Source of the DNA: Frankia sp. | GTDB taxonomy: Bacteria; Actinomycetota; Actinomycetes; Frankiales; Frankiaceae | Length of the DNA: 5,509 bases | Direction: 5' to 3' | Assembly: GCA_019689615.1 (NCBI GenBank) | Contig: JADGHD010000366.1 | Span: 1-5,509 of the forward strand | In this document: in pieces, positions 1 through 5,509 of the stretch | Layout of the letters: each line of letters opens with the position of its first letter | Numbering within the stretch: position 1 is the first letter of the stretch | Position numbers and translations under genes: made by a program | The notes under the pieces: generated by a model | Seen by the model: only the letters and a program-made list of their open reading frames with translations | The model's database searches: none | What the model was told of the DNA's origin: nothing

Positions 1-22
1 GCCGCGCCGCCAACCGGGCGGC

Positions 23-35
23 GGGGTCACACCCC
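23..35. other. Small hairpin (5-bp stem)
   Basis: GGGGT at 23-27 pairs with ACCCC at 31-35 around a 3-base loop. It is the first of three hairpins packed into 23-99. Alone it would be unremarkable in such GC-rich DNA, but its position just before the much longer hairpin suggests one structured region. Confidence 0.3.
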
Positions 36-39
36 TGGG

Positions 40-80
40 CTGGGCCCTGGCGAGCCGACCATCGGCCCGCCAGGGCCCAG
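40..80. terminator. Long near-perfect hairpin, likely factor-independent terminator
   Basis: The 13 bases at 40-52 (CTGGGCCCTGGCG) are the exact reverse complement of 68-80. Inside this arm, after one A/C mismatch (53/67), 54-58 pairs with 62-66 around the loop CCA (59-61). In total 18 of 19 positions pair. No U-tract follows on either strand, which is common for actinobacterial terminators. It most likely ends transcription of a gene to the left of the window and insulates the MFS gene. A protein-binding inverted repeat is an alternative. Confidence 0.6.
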
Positions 81-84
81 GGCC

Positions 85-99
85 GTCCCGGGCCGGGAC
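85..99. terminator. Second hairpin in tandem with the 40-80 hairpin
   Basis: GTCCCG at 85-90 pairs perfectly with CGGGAC at 94-99 around a 3-base loop. It starts four bases after the long hairpin, so the two form a tandem terminator-like pair. No U-rich tail is present. Confidence 0.4.
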
Positions 100-109
100 C
101 GAAACCCGC

Positions 110-138
110 TGTCCAGGCGGTCCCGGCTGTCCTAGGGT
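110..138 (+). promoter_or_regulatory. Possible promoter for the MFS gene
   Basis: TAGGGT at 133-138 fits the loose actinobacterial -10 pattern (TANNNT). TGTCCA at 110-115 is a poor -35 candidate, 17 bases upstream and matching TTGACA at only 3 of 6 positions. If used, transcription would begin near 145, at or next to an ATG. It lies just after the tandem hairpins, where a promoter for the + strand gene would be expected. The call rests on weak motifs. Confidence 0.25.
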
Positions 139-144
139 GGCGGC

Positions 145-162
145 ATGAGCTGGCGACATTGA
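145..162 (+). other. Five-codon ATG frame (MSWRH-stop), in phase with the MFS gene
   Basis: ATG at 145 is followed by four codons and TGA at 160-162. The ATG sits 7 bases after the putative -10 hexamer, the geometry of a leaderless actinobacterial start. The frame is the same as that of the MFS gene, and no other stop lies between 162 and the MFS stop. It could be chance, a leader peptide, or the original MFS start cut off by a nonsense change. Confidence 0.25.
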
Positions 163-312
163 TCCCGTAACGACCCTGCCCGGACCCGGCCGACGGGCCG
201 CGCCGGCGACGGGCGGCGCCGGGCGTGGCGGGTTCCCGGGGCACGCCGGAGCGCGGCGCCCGAGGCGCCGCTGGCTCGGCGACTGTACCTGTACGCGTTC
301 CTCGAGCAGTGC

Positions 313-1431
313 GTGCCGTTCTACCCGCTGTACGCGCTGCTGTTCGCCGACAGCGGGGTGTCACCGGCGAGGATCTCGGCGCTCTTCGCGCTGTGGTCGC
401 TGACCGCGTTCGTGCTGGAGGTGCCGTCCGGGGTCTGGGCGGATGTCCTCTCCCGCCGCCGGCTGGTCGCCGCCGGCCCGGCGGTGGACGCGGCGGGGTA
501 CGCGCTGTGGGCGCTGGTGCCGACGTTCTGGGCGTTCGCCGCCGGGTTCGTGCTGATCGGGACCGGTGGCGCGCTGCGGTCGGGCGCCCTGCAGGCGCTC
601 GTGCACGCCGAGCTCGACCGGGTGGGCGCGCCCGGCGCATACCCCCGGCTGATCGGCCGGTACCAGGCCGTGGGCAGCGTGTCCGCGCTGCTCGCAACGG
701 CGCTCGCCGCGCCGCTCGTCGCCGCGGGTGGCTACGTCGCCGTCGCCGGTCTGTCCGTGCTCGCCCTGCTCGGCGCCGCTGCCGTCGGCGCGACGCTGCC
801 CGAACCGCCCCGCACCGCCGCGGCCGGCGGCGCCGGTGGTGACGACGGCGACGACACCGGCCCTGGGTCGCACTGGGCGGTCCTGACGGCCGGCGTGCGG
901 GTGGTGCGCGGGTCGGCGCCGGTGCGGCGGGCGTTGCTGCTGCTGGCCGCGCTCACGGTGGTGCCGGCGCTGGAGGAGTACACGCCGCTGCTCGCCCGGG
1001 ACACCGGCGCCGGCGAGGCGACGGTGCCGCTGCTGGTCCTGCTGCTGGCCGCCGGCGCCGCGGCGGGCGGGCTCGCGGCCGGCCACGGCGGTGACCACCG
1101 GCTGGCGCCCGCGCTCGCCGTCGCCGCCGTCCTGCTCGGCGTCGGCGCGGCCAGCCGGCACCCGGCCGGGATCGTCGCCGTCGCCGCCGCGTTCGCCGTC
1201 TTCTTCTGGGCGCTCGCCCACGCCGACGCGAGACTGCAGGACCGGCTCGACGACGCCACCCGCGCGACCGTCACCTCCATGTCCAGCGTCGGCATGGAGG
1301 CCGTCTCCATCGCCACCTTCGCCGCCTACGCCGCGGGCTCCGCCTGGCTGCCCGCCGGCGCTCTGTTCGCCCTCGCCGCCCCGCCCTACCTGCTGCTCGC
1401 GGCGACCGCCGCCCGTGGCCGGCGCCGCTGA
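313..1431 (+). CDS. MFS transporter (drug/metabolite exporter-like); start uncertain
   Basis: This encodes a major facilitator superfamily membrane protein, probably a proton-driven exporter; its substrate cannot be read from the sequence. Counting from GTG 313 gives 372 residues with about 12 hydrophobic segments, in two halves separated by a Gly/Asp-rich cytoplasmic loop at about 161-190. The loop between helices 2 and 3 carries the MFS motif A variant GVWADVLSRRR (residues 40-50). The start is doubtful. Codons just upstream, in the same open frame, read RRLYLYAFLEQC and clearly form the beginning of helix 1, so GTG 313 would truncate that helix. No ATG, GTG or TTG lies in frame between the TGA at 160 and 313. 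CTG at 271, with GAGG at 262-265 five bases before it, is a possible non-standard start. The gene converges on the FAAL gene. A role in exporting the cluster product is inferred from position only. Confidence 0.85.
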   Translation: MPFYPLYALLFADSGVSPARISALFALWSLTAFVLEVPSGVWADVLSRRRLVAAGPAVDAAGYALWALVPTFWAFAAGFVLIGTGGALRSGALQALVHAELDRVGAPGAYPRLIGRYQAVGSVSALLATALAAPLVAAGGYVAVAGLSVLALLGAAAVGATLPEPPRTAAAGGAGGDDGDDTGPGSHWAVLTAGVRVVRGSAPVRRALLLLAALTVVPALEEYTPLLARDTGAGEATVPLLVLLLAAGAAAGGLAAGHGGDHRLAPALAVAAVLLGVGAASRHPAGIVAVAAAFAVFFWALAHADARLQDRLDDATRATVTSMSSVGMEAVSIATFAAYAAGSAWLPAGALFALAAPPYLLLAATAARGRRR

Positions 1432-1446
1432 CCGGCCCGCGGCCGG
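1432..1446 (+). terminator. Hairpin directly after the MFS stop codon
   Basis: CCGGCC at 1432-1437 pairs perfectly with GGCCGG at 1441-1446 around the loop CGC, beginning at the base after the TGA. An alternative longer-range pairing joins GTGGCCGG at 1415-1422 with CCGGCCAC at 1443-1450. No U-tract follows. It probably contributes to ending MFS transcription. Confidence 0.4.
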
Positions 1447-1608
1447 CCACGCACGGTCCTGCCATCGGCAACAGGCCGAGATCGGCGCTCGCGGCCCGGC
1501 GCAGCACGCCCACAGCCGACGTCGTGTGTGGCAGCGGCGCAAGGTAGGACGAACGGGGCGGGAACCGCGGAGTGGCCGCCGCGCCGCGCCCGGGCTGGCG
1601 ACGGGCCG
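1447..1608. other. Convergent intergenic region, no gene seen
   Basis: This is the remainder of the 177-bp space between the MFS stop and the FAAL stop, which face each other. I see no plausible small gene. A weak 5-bp stem (GCCCG at 1588-1592 with CGGGC at 1602-1606, 9-base loop) lies just past the FAAL stop and could act as its terminator, but it is short and lacks a U-tract. Confidence 0.4.
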
Positions 1609-3501
1609 TCAGGCGACCACCGGCGCTGAGGGTTCCGCCGTCGCGGCCGACGCCGTGGCCGCCGGAGAGCGCGGTGCCCAGACCTCGAAGCCGCCCGCCA
1701 GGTATCGCCTCCTGGCGGCGGCGCGCATGATCTTCCCGCTGCTGGTCTTCTGTAGCCGCCCGGGCAGGGTGAGCACCAGATCGCCCAGGGCGAGGCCGTG
1801 CTCCCGTACGACCGCCGCCCGGATGGTGGCGGCCACGTCCGCCGGATCGGCGGTCTGCCGGCACGCGGCCCTGATCTCCTGCACGACGACGAGCTTCTCG
1901 CCGTCGGCGGCGGGAACCGAGAACGCGGCGCATCCGCCCGGCCGCAGCGCAGGGTGCGCCGACTGCGCCGTGTGCTCGATGTCCTGCGGATAGTAGTTCC
2001 GTCCGCGGATGATCACAATATCCTTGATCCTTCCCACCACGTACAGCTCGCCGTCCACCAGCACGCCGAGATCGCCGGTGCGCAGCCAGGGCCGCCCGGG
2101 CTCGTCCACGCACTCGGCCCGGAAGGTCTCGGCGGTCGTCGCCGGCCGCCGCCAGTAGCCCTGTGCCACCTGCCCGCCGGCGACCCAGATCTCCCCGACC
2201 TCGTCCGGGGCGCAGCGCCGTCCGGTCTCGGGGTCCACAATGCGGACCGTGTCCTCCGTCAGGGGAGCCCCCGACCCGACAAGCGTCCGGCCGCCACCCG
2301 CCGGAAAACCCACGGCCGGAACGTCGCGCTTCGGAAGCCGGACGAGGCGCCGGTGGCCGAGTGCCTCGGCGTCCACCTCGATCGTGCGCGGGCCACGCCC
2401 CCGGCGGCTGCCGGTCACGAAAAGGGTCGCCTCCGAGAGGCCGTAGCAGGGGTAGAGGGCCCGCCCGCTGAATCCGAACGGCGCGAACGTCTCGGCAAAC
2501 CGGCGCAGCGTCGCGGGATGGATGGGCTCGGCGCCGTTGAAGGCGACCTTCCAGCAGCTCAGGTCGAGGTCCGGCAGGTTGCCGCGGGCGGCTCGGGCGA
2601 CGCACGCGTCGAACGCGAAGTTCGGACCGCCGCTGGTGTGCGCGCGGTACCGGGAGATGACGGACAGCCAGAGCAGAGGCCACCGGATGAACGCCGTCGG
2701 TGACAGGAGGATGGCGGTCGCACCCAGGTAGAGCGGCTGCAGTACGTTTCCGATCAGGCCTTGGTCGTGGAAGAGTGGCGCCCAGCCGACCACAGTCGAG
2801 ACGGAGTCGTGACCGAATGCCTGCTTGATCATCTCCTGGTTCGCGAGGAGGTTCCCGTGCGAGACCATGACCCCCTTTGGGGTGGCGGTCGAGCCGGATG
2901 TGTACTGCAGGAACGCGATCGAGTCCGGCGAGCAGGGCAGCGGGCGGAAGCCGCCCGCTCCCGTGCCGGCTGCCCCGGCGGCCTCGCTCCCCGTCAGCCC
3001 GCCTTCCGCCGGCTCGCCGTTCACCGCTTCGGTGTCCGTCATCCCACTGGCCGTTATTCCACTGTCCGGGCCGGTCAGCTCGTCCACCGCGAGCCAGGGC
3101 AGCGGGCCGGCGGCCGCCGCCAGCATCGGCCCGACGGTCTCGGCCATCGGGCCGATGCTCAGCACCGCGGCCGGCTCGCAGTCCCGTACGATCGCCCGGG
3201 TCGCCTCCTGGATCCGGTTCCCCCGCGGCGGGCTGACGGGGACCGCCACGACCTGCGCGTAGAGACAGCCAAAGTAGGCGACGATGAAGTCCAGGCTCTG
3301 TGGGAAGAGCAGCAGCGCCCGGTCACCTGGCCGGCAGTGCCGGGTCAGTGCGGCGGCCACGGCGAGCGCCCGCGCGTACAGGTCGCCGTAGGTGAGCACC
3401 GCGGTCTCCGTCTCGTGCTCGTCCACGAACACGAAGGCCCGCGTGCGGGGCTGGCGGACGGCGTGGCTCCGCAGCACCTCCGGGAGCGTTGTCTGTCCCA
3501 C
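1609..3501 (-). CDS. Fatty acyl-AMP ligase (FAAL), stand-alone
   Basis: This is an adenylate-forming enzyme of 630 residues, of the FadD-like FAAL branch. The family converts a fatty acid and ATP to acyl-AMP and passes the acyl group to an acyl carrier protein rather than to CoA. Visible motifs are the P-loop YTSGSTATPKG (200-210), the segment GWAPLFHDQGLIGNVLQPLYLG (239-260) typical of FAALs, YGLSE (353-357), LVGSG (407-411, compare the usual FAAL LVSCG), the hinge region TGDLG (475-479), GRIKDIVIIRGRNYYPQDIE (490-509), and the C-terminal lysine motif LQKTSSGK (K590). It has no fused carrier or thioesterase domain. Start GTG 3501 is chosen because AGGGAGGG lies 7 bases upstream and no earlier in-frame start is evident. 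A Gly/Ala-rich stretch at about 144-184 looks like an inserted linker. The gene lies downstream of the thioesterase gene on the same strand, so it probably primes a PKS/NRPS line with a fatty acid. Chain length is not predictable here. Confidence 0.93.
   Translation of the reverse strand: MGQTTLPEVLRSHAVRQPRTRAFVFVDEHETETAVLTYGDLYARALAVAAALTRHCRPGDRALLLFPQSLDFIVAYFGCLYAQVVAVPVSPPRGNRIQEATRAIVRDCEPAAVLSIGPMAETVGPMLAAAAGPLPWLAVDELTGPDSGITASGMTDTEAVNGEPAEGGLTGSEAAGAAGTGAGGFRPLPCSPDSIAFLQYTSGSTATPKGVMVSHGNLLANQEMIKQAFGHDSVSTVVGWAPLFHDQGLIGNVLQPLYLGATAILLSPTAFIRWPLLWLSVISRYRAHTSGGPNFAFDACVARAARGNLPDLDLSCWKVAFNGAEPIHPATLRRFAETFAPFGFSGRALYPCYGLSEATLFVTGSRRGRGPRTIEVDAEALGHRRLVRLPKRDVPAVGFPAGGGRTLVGSGAPLTEDTVRIVDPETGRRCAPDEVGEIWVAGGQVAQGYWRRPATTAETFRAECVDEPGRPWLRTGDLGVLVDGELYVVGRIKDIVIIRGRNYYPQDIEHTAQSAHPALRPGGCAAFSVPAADGEKLVVVQEIRAACRQTADPADVAATIRAAVVREHGLALGDLVLTLPGRLQKTSSGKIMRAAARRRYLAGGFEVWAPRSPAATASAATAEPSAPVVA
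3037..3066. repeat. 15-bp in-frame tandem duplication inside the FAAL gene
   Basis: Two adjacent 15-bp units, 3037-3051 and 3052-3066, match at 12 of 15 positions and share CCACTG. They encode the SGITA/SGMTD part (about residues 147-155) of the Gly/Ala-rich linker. The unit length keeps frame, which fits a small internal duplication. Confidence 0.5.
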
Positions 3502-3679
3502 CTTCCGACCCTCCCTGCTCGTCTTCTCCGCCCGTCGCGCCCTGCCCGCGTGCCACCCGGGCTTGTCGTCTCGCGGGCGCTTCTTCTCGTCGGATGCCGA
3601 CGTCAGACGCCGCTGGCCTGGGAGCGGCCCGGCGGTGCCGCGCCCGCGGGCAACCGCGCCTGTTGGTTATCCCGCCTGT
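3502..3679 (-). other. 178-bp gap between thioesterase and FAAL genes
   Basis: No gene is seen. The gap holds two inverted repeats. GCGGTGCC at 3632-3639 pairs with GGC-A-ACCGC at 3649-3657 (one bulged base), with the palindrome GCCCGCGGGC at 3642-3651 overlapping its loop. CGTCGG at 3588-3593 pairs with CCGACG at 3597-3602 around a 3-base loop. An 8-base direct repeat (minus-strand AACAGGCG) occurs at 3657-3664 and 3673-3680, 16 bases apart, beside the thioesterase stop. These could attenuate read-through or bind a regulator. I find no convincing promoter. Confidence 0.4.
3509..3516 (-). promoter_or_regulatory. Strong ribosome binding site for the FAAL gene
   Basis: On the minus strand AGGGAGGG stands 7 bases before GTG 3501. 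It is the best Shine-Dalgarno sequence in the window and settles the FAAL start. Confidence 0.7.
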
Positions 3680-4426
3680 TCACCGCAGCGCCTCGGTGAT
3701 GCTCGCCGCTATGGCCGCGCGGTTGCGGTGGTGGAACAGGTGGTCGCCGGGAAAGGCGCGGACCGCGAAGGCCGCACTCGTCTGCTCCCGCCAGGCCTCG
3801 ACATCGGGCAGGTCGACGAGCGGGTCCTCGGTCCCGAAGAAGACCGTGATCGGACAACCGAGCCTGGGCGCCGGGTGGTACTCGTAGTCCTCGGAGAGTT
3901 CCAGGTCGGCGCGCAGGAGCTGCAGGGCGTAGCGGCGGAACTCCGGGCTGCGGCCGGCTGGCCCCAGCGCGCCGCCCAGTTCCCCCAGCGCGGCGAGGAA
4001 CTCCTCTTCCGTCATGCGGCGGATCGGCGGCCGGCGGCCGGGCCGCTGCGGCGCCCGGCGACCGGAGACGAACAGGTGCACCGGTGGGGTGCCCGCCGCG
4101 CTGAGCGCCCGCGCCAGCTCGAAGGTGAGGATCGCCCCCATGCTGTGGCCGTACAGCGCCAGCGGCCGGTCGGTCAGGCCGGCCAGGTACGGCAGCAGGG
4201 CGTCGACAGCGTCGCTGATCCGACGGAACGCGGGCTCCGCCGCGGCGTCCTCCCGGCCGGGCAGCTGGACCCGGACCGGCGCGATCGTCGACGGGAACAG
4301 GGCCAGCCATCTGGTGAAGGAGGTTGCGCCGGCGCCGGCGTGCGGGATGCAGACGAGCCGCACGGCGGCATCGGCGCGGGGCTCGAACCGCAGCCAGGCC
4401 CGGCCGGTCAGCTCGGCGCTCGTCAC
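3680..4426 (-). CDS. Type II thioesterase (alpha/beta hydrolase, PKS/NRPS editing)
   Basis: This is a 248-residue stand-alone thioesterase of the GrsT/TEII type, the normal length for the family. Such enzymes hydrolyse stalled or wrong acyl groups from carrier-protein phosphopantetheine arms and so keep a PKS or NRPS line running. The catalytic triad is visible: Ser95 in GHSMG (93-97), Asp201 in GTEDPLV (198-204) and His229 in GDHLF (227-231). The N-terminal IPHAGAG (27-33) is the family's oxyanion-loop signature. Start GTG 4426 overlaps the P450 stop TGA (4423-4425) as GTGA, which implies translational coupling. Only a weak GGGGTGA lies upstream. The gene is a strong pointer to a PKS or NRPS nearby. 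Its downstream partner on the same strand is the FAAL, so it may edit the fatty-acyl starter or mis-primed carriers. Confidence 0.93.
   Translation of the reverse strand: MTSAELTGRAWLRFEPRADAAVRLVCIPHAGAGATSFTRWLALFPSTIAPVRVQLPGREDAAAEPAFRRISDAVDALLPYLAGLTDRPLALYGHSMGAILTFELARALSAAGTPPVHLFVSGRRAPQRPGRRPPIRRMTEEEFLAALGELGGALGPAGRSPEFRRYALQLLRADLELSEDYEYHPAPRLGCPITVFFGTEDPLVDLPDVEAWREQTSAAFAVRAFPGDHLFHHRNRAAIAASITEALR
4423..4426 (-). other. 4-bp stop/start overlap of P450 and thioesterase genes
   Basis: The minus strand reads GTGA at 4426-4423: GTG starts the thioesterase and TGA ends the P450. This is the usual arrangement for translational coupling and places both genes in one operon. Confidence 0.8.
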
Positions 4427-5509
4427 CTGTCACCCCGCACTGCTGTGACCCTGGGCCGCCTGCCCCTCGTAGCGCTGTCACCCCGAGCCGTGCCACCCTG
4501 AACCGCGACGGGCAGCCGCCGCAGGCCGCGGACGATGAAGCTGTGGTCCTGCCATTCGAGCCGCTCGCTCAGTGGCTCCAGCCGGCCGGCCCGCCGGTAC
4601 AGGCACTCGAAGGCGACCTCGGCCTGCAGCTCGGCCAGCATCCCGCCCAGGCAGCCGTGCATCCCGTGGCCGAAGGCGAGGTGCCCGTGTGCGCCCCGGG
4701 TGATGTCGAACACATCCGGGTGGTCGAACACCGCCGGGTCGCGGTTCGCGGCGCCGAGGCACAGCAGTACCTGGTCGCCCGCCCGCATCCGCGTCCCGGC
4801 GATCTCGATGTCGCGGGTGGCGACCCGCCTGGTCATCTGGAGCGGGGCGTCGTATCGCAAGGCCTCGTCGATCGCGGCGCCGACAAGGCCCGGCCGGCGG
4901 CGTAGCAGGTCGTCCTGGTCCGGGTGCCGCAGCAGCGCGAGCAGGCCGTTGCCGATGAGCGCGCAGGTGGTCTCGTTGCCGGCCACGAAGCACATCACAC
5001 AGACGAAGACGACCTCCTCGTCGGAGAGCCGGTCGCCGCTGGCCGTCCGCGCGGCGAGCAGCCGGCTGACCAGGTCGTCGCCCGGCCGGGCCTGGCGGTC
5101 GGCGACCACCTCGGCGAGGGCGTCGGCGAAGGTCCCGACTACCTCGGACACCCGCGCCAGGTCCGCGGCCGTCATGAGCCCGGGCTCCAGCAGGCACCGG
5201 ATGTCGTGCGTCCACGTGCCCACCTGCTCGCGCAGGTCGCCAGGCAGCGCCATCCAGTCGCACATGACCGTGAGCGGCAGCGGCGCGGCGAAGTCGGCGA
5301 CGGCGTCCATGCCACCGTCGTCCCAGGCTTGCTGGGCGAGCCGGTCGGCGATCCGGTTGACGCGGGGACGGAGCTCGGCCACCGCCCGGGCGGTGAACAC
5401 CCGGTTCACCAGGGCGCGCAACCGCGCGTGGTCCGGGTTGTCGGTGAAGACGAGCGACTTGTGCCCCAGCCGCACGATCTGCTCCACCCCATCCGGAGCC
5501 ACGCCCTCC
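4423..5509 (-). CDS. Cytochrome P450, 5' end cut by window edge
   Basis: This is a bacterial class P450 monooxygenase; the reading frame stays open through the right edge, so the true start is outside. Compared with the usual ~400 residues, roughly 60-70 N-terminal residues are missing. Numbering from the codon at 5500-5502: the C-helix heme-propionate motif is HARLR (25-29), the I-helix oxygen-activation motif AGNET (174-178), the K-helix ExxR motif EALR (213-216), and the heme loop FGHGMHGCLGG (277-287) has the iron ligand Cys284. All key residues are present, so the enzyme should be active. It needs a ferredoxin and reductase, which are not in the window. The fold ends near RLPVAV (329-334), and a 25-residue Gly/Arg-rich tail follows, encoded by tandem repeats. 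It is the first visible gene of the P450-thioesterase-FAAL group and probably oxidises the acyl chain or assembled product; the substrate is unknown. I do not assign a CYP family. Confidence 0.95.
   Translation of the reverse strand, partial: EGVAPDGVEQIVRLGHKSLVFTDNPDHARLRALVNRVFTARAVAELRPRVNRIADRLAQQAWDDGGMDAVADFAAPLPLTVMCDWMALPGDLREQVGTWTHDIRCLLEPGLMTAADLARVSEVVGTFADALAEVVADRQARPGDDLVSRLLAARTASGDRLSDEEVVFVCVMCFVAGNETTCALIGNGLLALLRHPDQDDLLRRRPGLVGAAIDEALRYDAPLQMTRRVATRDIEIAGTRMRAGDQVLLCLGAANRDPAVFDHPDVFDITRGAHGHLAFGHGMHGCLGGMLAELQAEVAFECLYRRAGRLEPLSERLEWQDHSFIVRGLRRLPVAVQGGTARGDSATRGRRPRVTAVRGDR
4427..4505. repeat. Degenerate ~16-bp tandem repeat at the P450/thioesterase junction
   Basis: Five units begin at 4427, 4443, 4459, 4475 and 4490 (lengths 16, 16, 16, 15, 16). 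Units 1 and 4 share the identical 11-mer CTGTCACCCCG. Unit 2 starts CTGTGACCCTG (9 of 11) and unit 5 GTGCCACCCTG (8 of 11); unit 3 is the most diverged. The array covers the codons of the P450 C-terminal tail and ends next to the thioesterase start. Because 16 is not a multiple of 3, successive units are read in different frames. Units 1 and 4 are 48 bp apart and share a frame, giving RGDR and RGDS in the tail. Confidence 0.55.

Noticed and set aside
225..842. Open + strand frame of 205 codons from GTG 225
   Set aside because: It overlaps the MFS gene in another phase; its translation is Arg/Gly/Ala-rich with no domain and is the typical shadow frame of GC-rich coding DNA. It is kept only as a possible source of a frameshifted start.
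361..1542. Minus-strand open frame of 393 codons opposite the MFS gene
   Set aside because: Low-complexity Gly/Arg/Gln composition, no recognisable motif, and full overlap with a well-supported membrane protein gene.
1271..2683. Minus-strand open frame of 470 codons running from the FAAL gene across the intergenic space
   Set aside because: It is a phase-shifted shadow of the FAAL gene. The motif-bearing protein is in the other frame, and this one is Arg/Gly-rich with no domain.
3603..4496. Minus-strand frame of 297 codons overlapping the thioesterase
   Set aside because: It is out of phase with the thioesterase frame that carries GHSMG, Asp201 and His229; Pro/Arg/Ala-rich shadow translation.
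3392..4501. Plus-strand open frame of 369 codons opposite the FAAL start, gap and thioesterase
   Set aside because: It is antisense to a thioesterase with an intact catalytic triad; the translation has no family features.
4324..4905. Plus-strand frame of 193 codons opposite the P450
   Set aside because: It is antisense to the P450 heme-binding and K-helix region, whose motifs are clear; no own motif or ribosome site.
1..5509. tRNA, rRNA, CRISPR array, insertion sequence or attachment site
   Set aside because: I looked for cloverleaf-like segments, regularly spaced long repeats, transposase motifs and terminal inverted repeats and saw none. The hairpins at 23-99 and the 16-bp array do not match these classes.

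Overview
The window is a very GC-rich piece of DNA with strong third-position G/C bias, GTG starts and GC-rich hairpins lacking U-tracts. It looks like an actinomycete (a Frankia- or Streptomyces-type genome). The genus is an inference from composition and gene content only.

Layout. Positions 1-270 are non-coding or leader DNA with three hairpins in the first 100 bases, a weak promoter-like element, and a five-codon ATG mini-frame that is in phase with the gene downstream. Next on the + strand is a 12-helix major facilitator (MFS) exporter-like gene ending at 1431. Its 5' end is problematic: the first membrane helix begins upstream of the first usable GTG. A 177-bp convergent intergenic region follows. 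The rest of the window is read on the - strand in the order cytochrome P450 (5' end beyond the right edge, stop at 4423), type II thioesterase (4426-3680, overlapping the P450 stop by 4 bp), and fatty acyl-AMP ligase, FAAL (3501-1609, after a 178-bp gap).

How the genes fit together. A stand-alone FAAL activates a fatty acid as acyl-adenylate for loading onto an acyl carrier protein. A type II thioesterase removes wrong acyl groups from carrier proteins of a PKS or NRPS line. A P450 hydroxylates or otherwise oxidises the acyl chain or the product. An MFS pump could export it. Together they look like the edge of a biosynthetic cluster for a lipid-started metabolite (lipopeptide or fatty-acyl polyketide). 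No carrier protein, PKS or NRPS module lies in the window, so the core enzymes must be outside it, most likely to the right, upstream of the P450.

The least expected structures are a degenerate ~16-bp tandem repeat that exactly spans the P450 C-terminal tail and the P450/thioesterase junction, a Gly/Ala-rich linker inside the FAAL carrying an in-frame 15-bp duplication, and the irregular start of the MFS gene.
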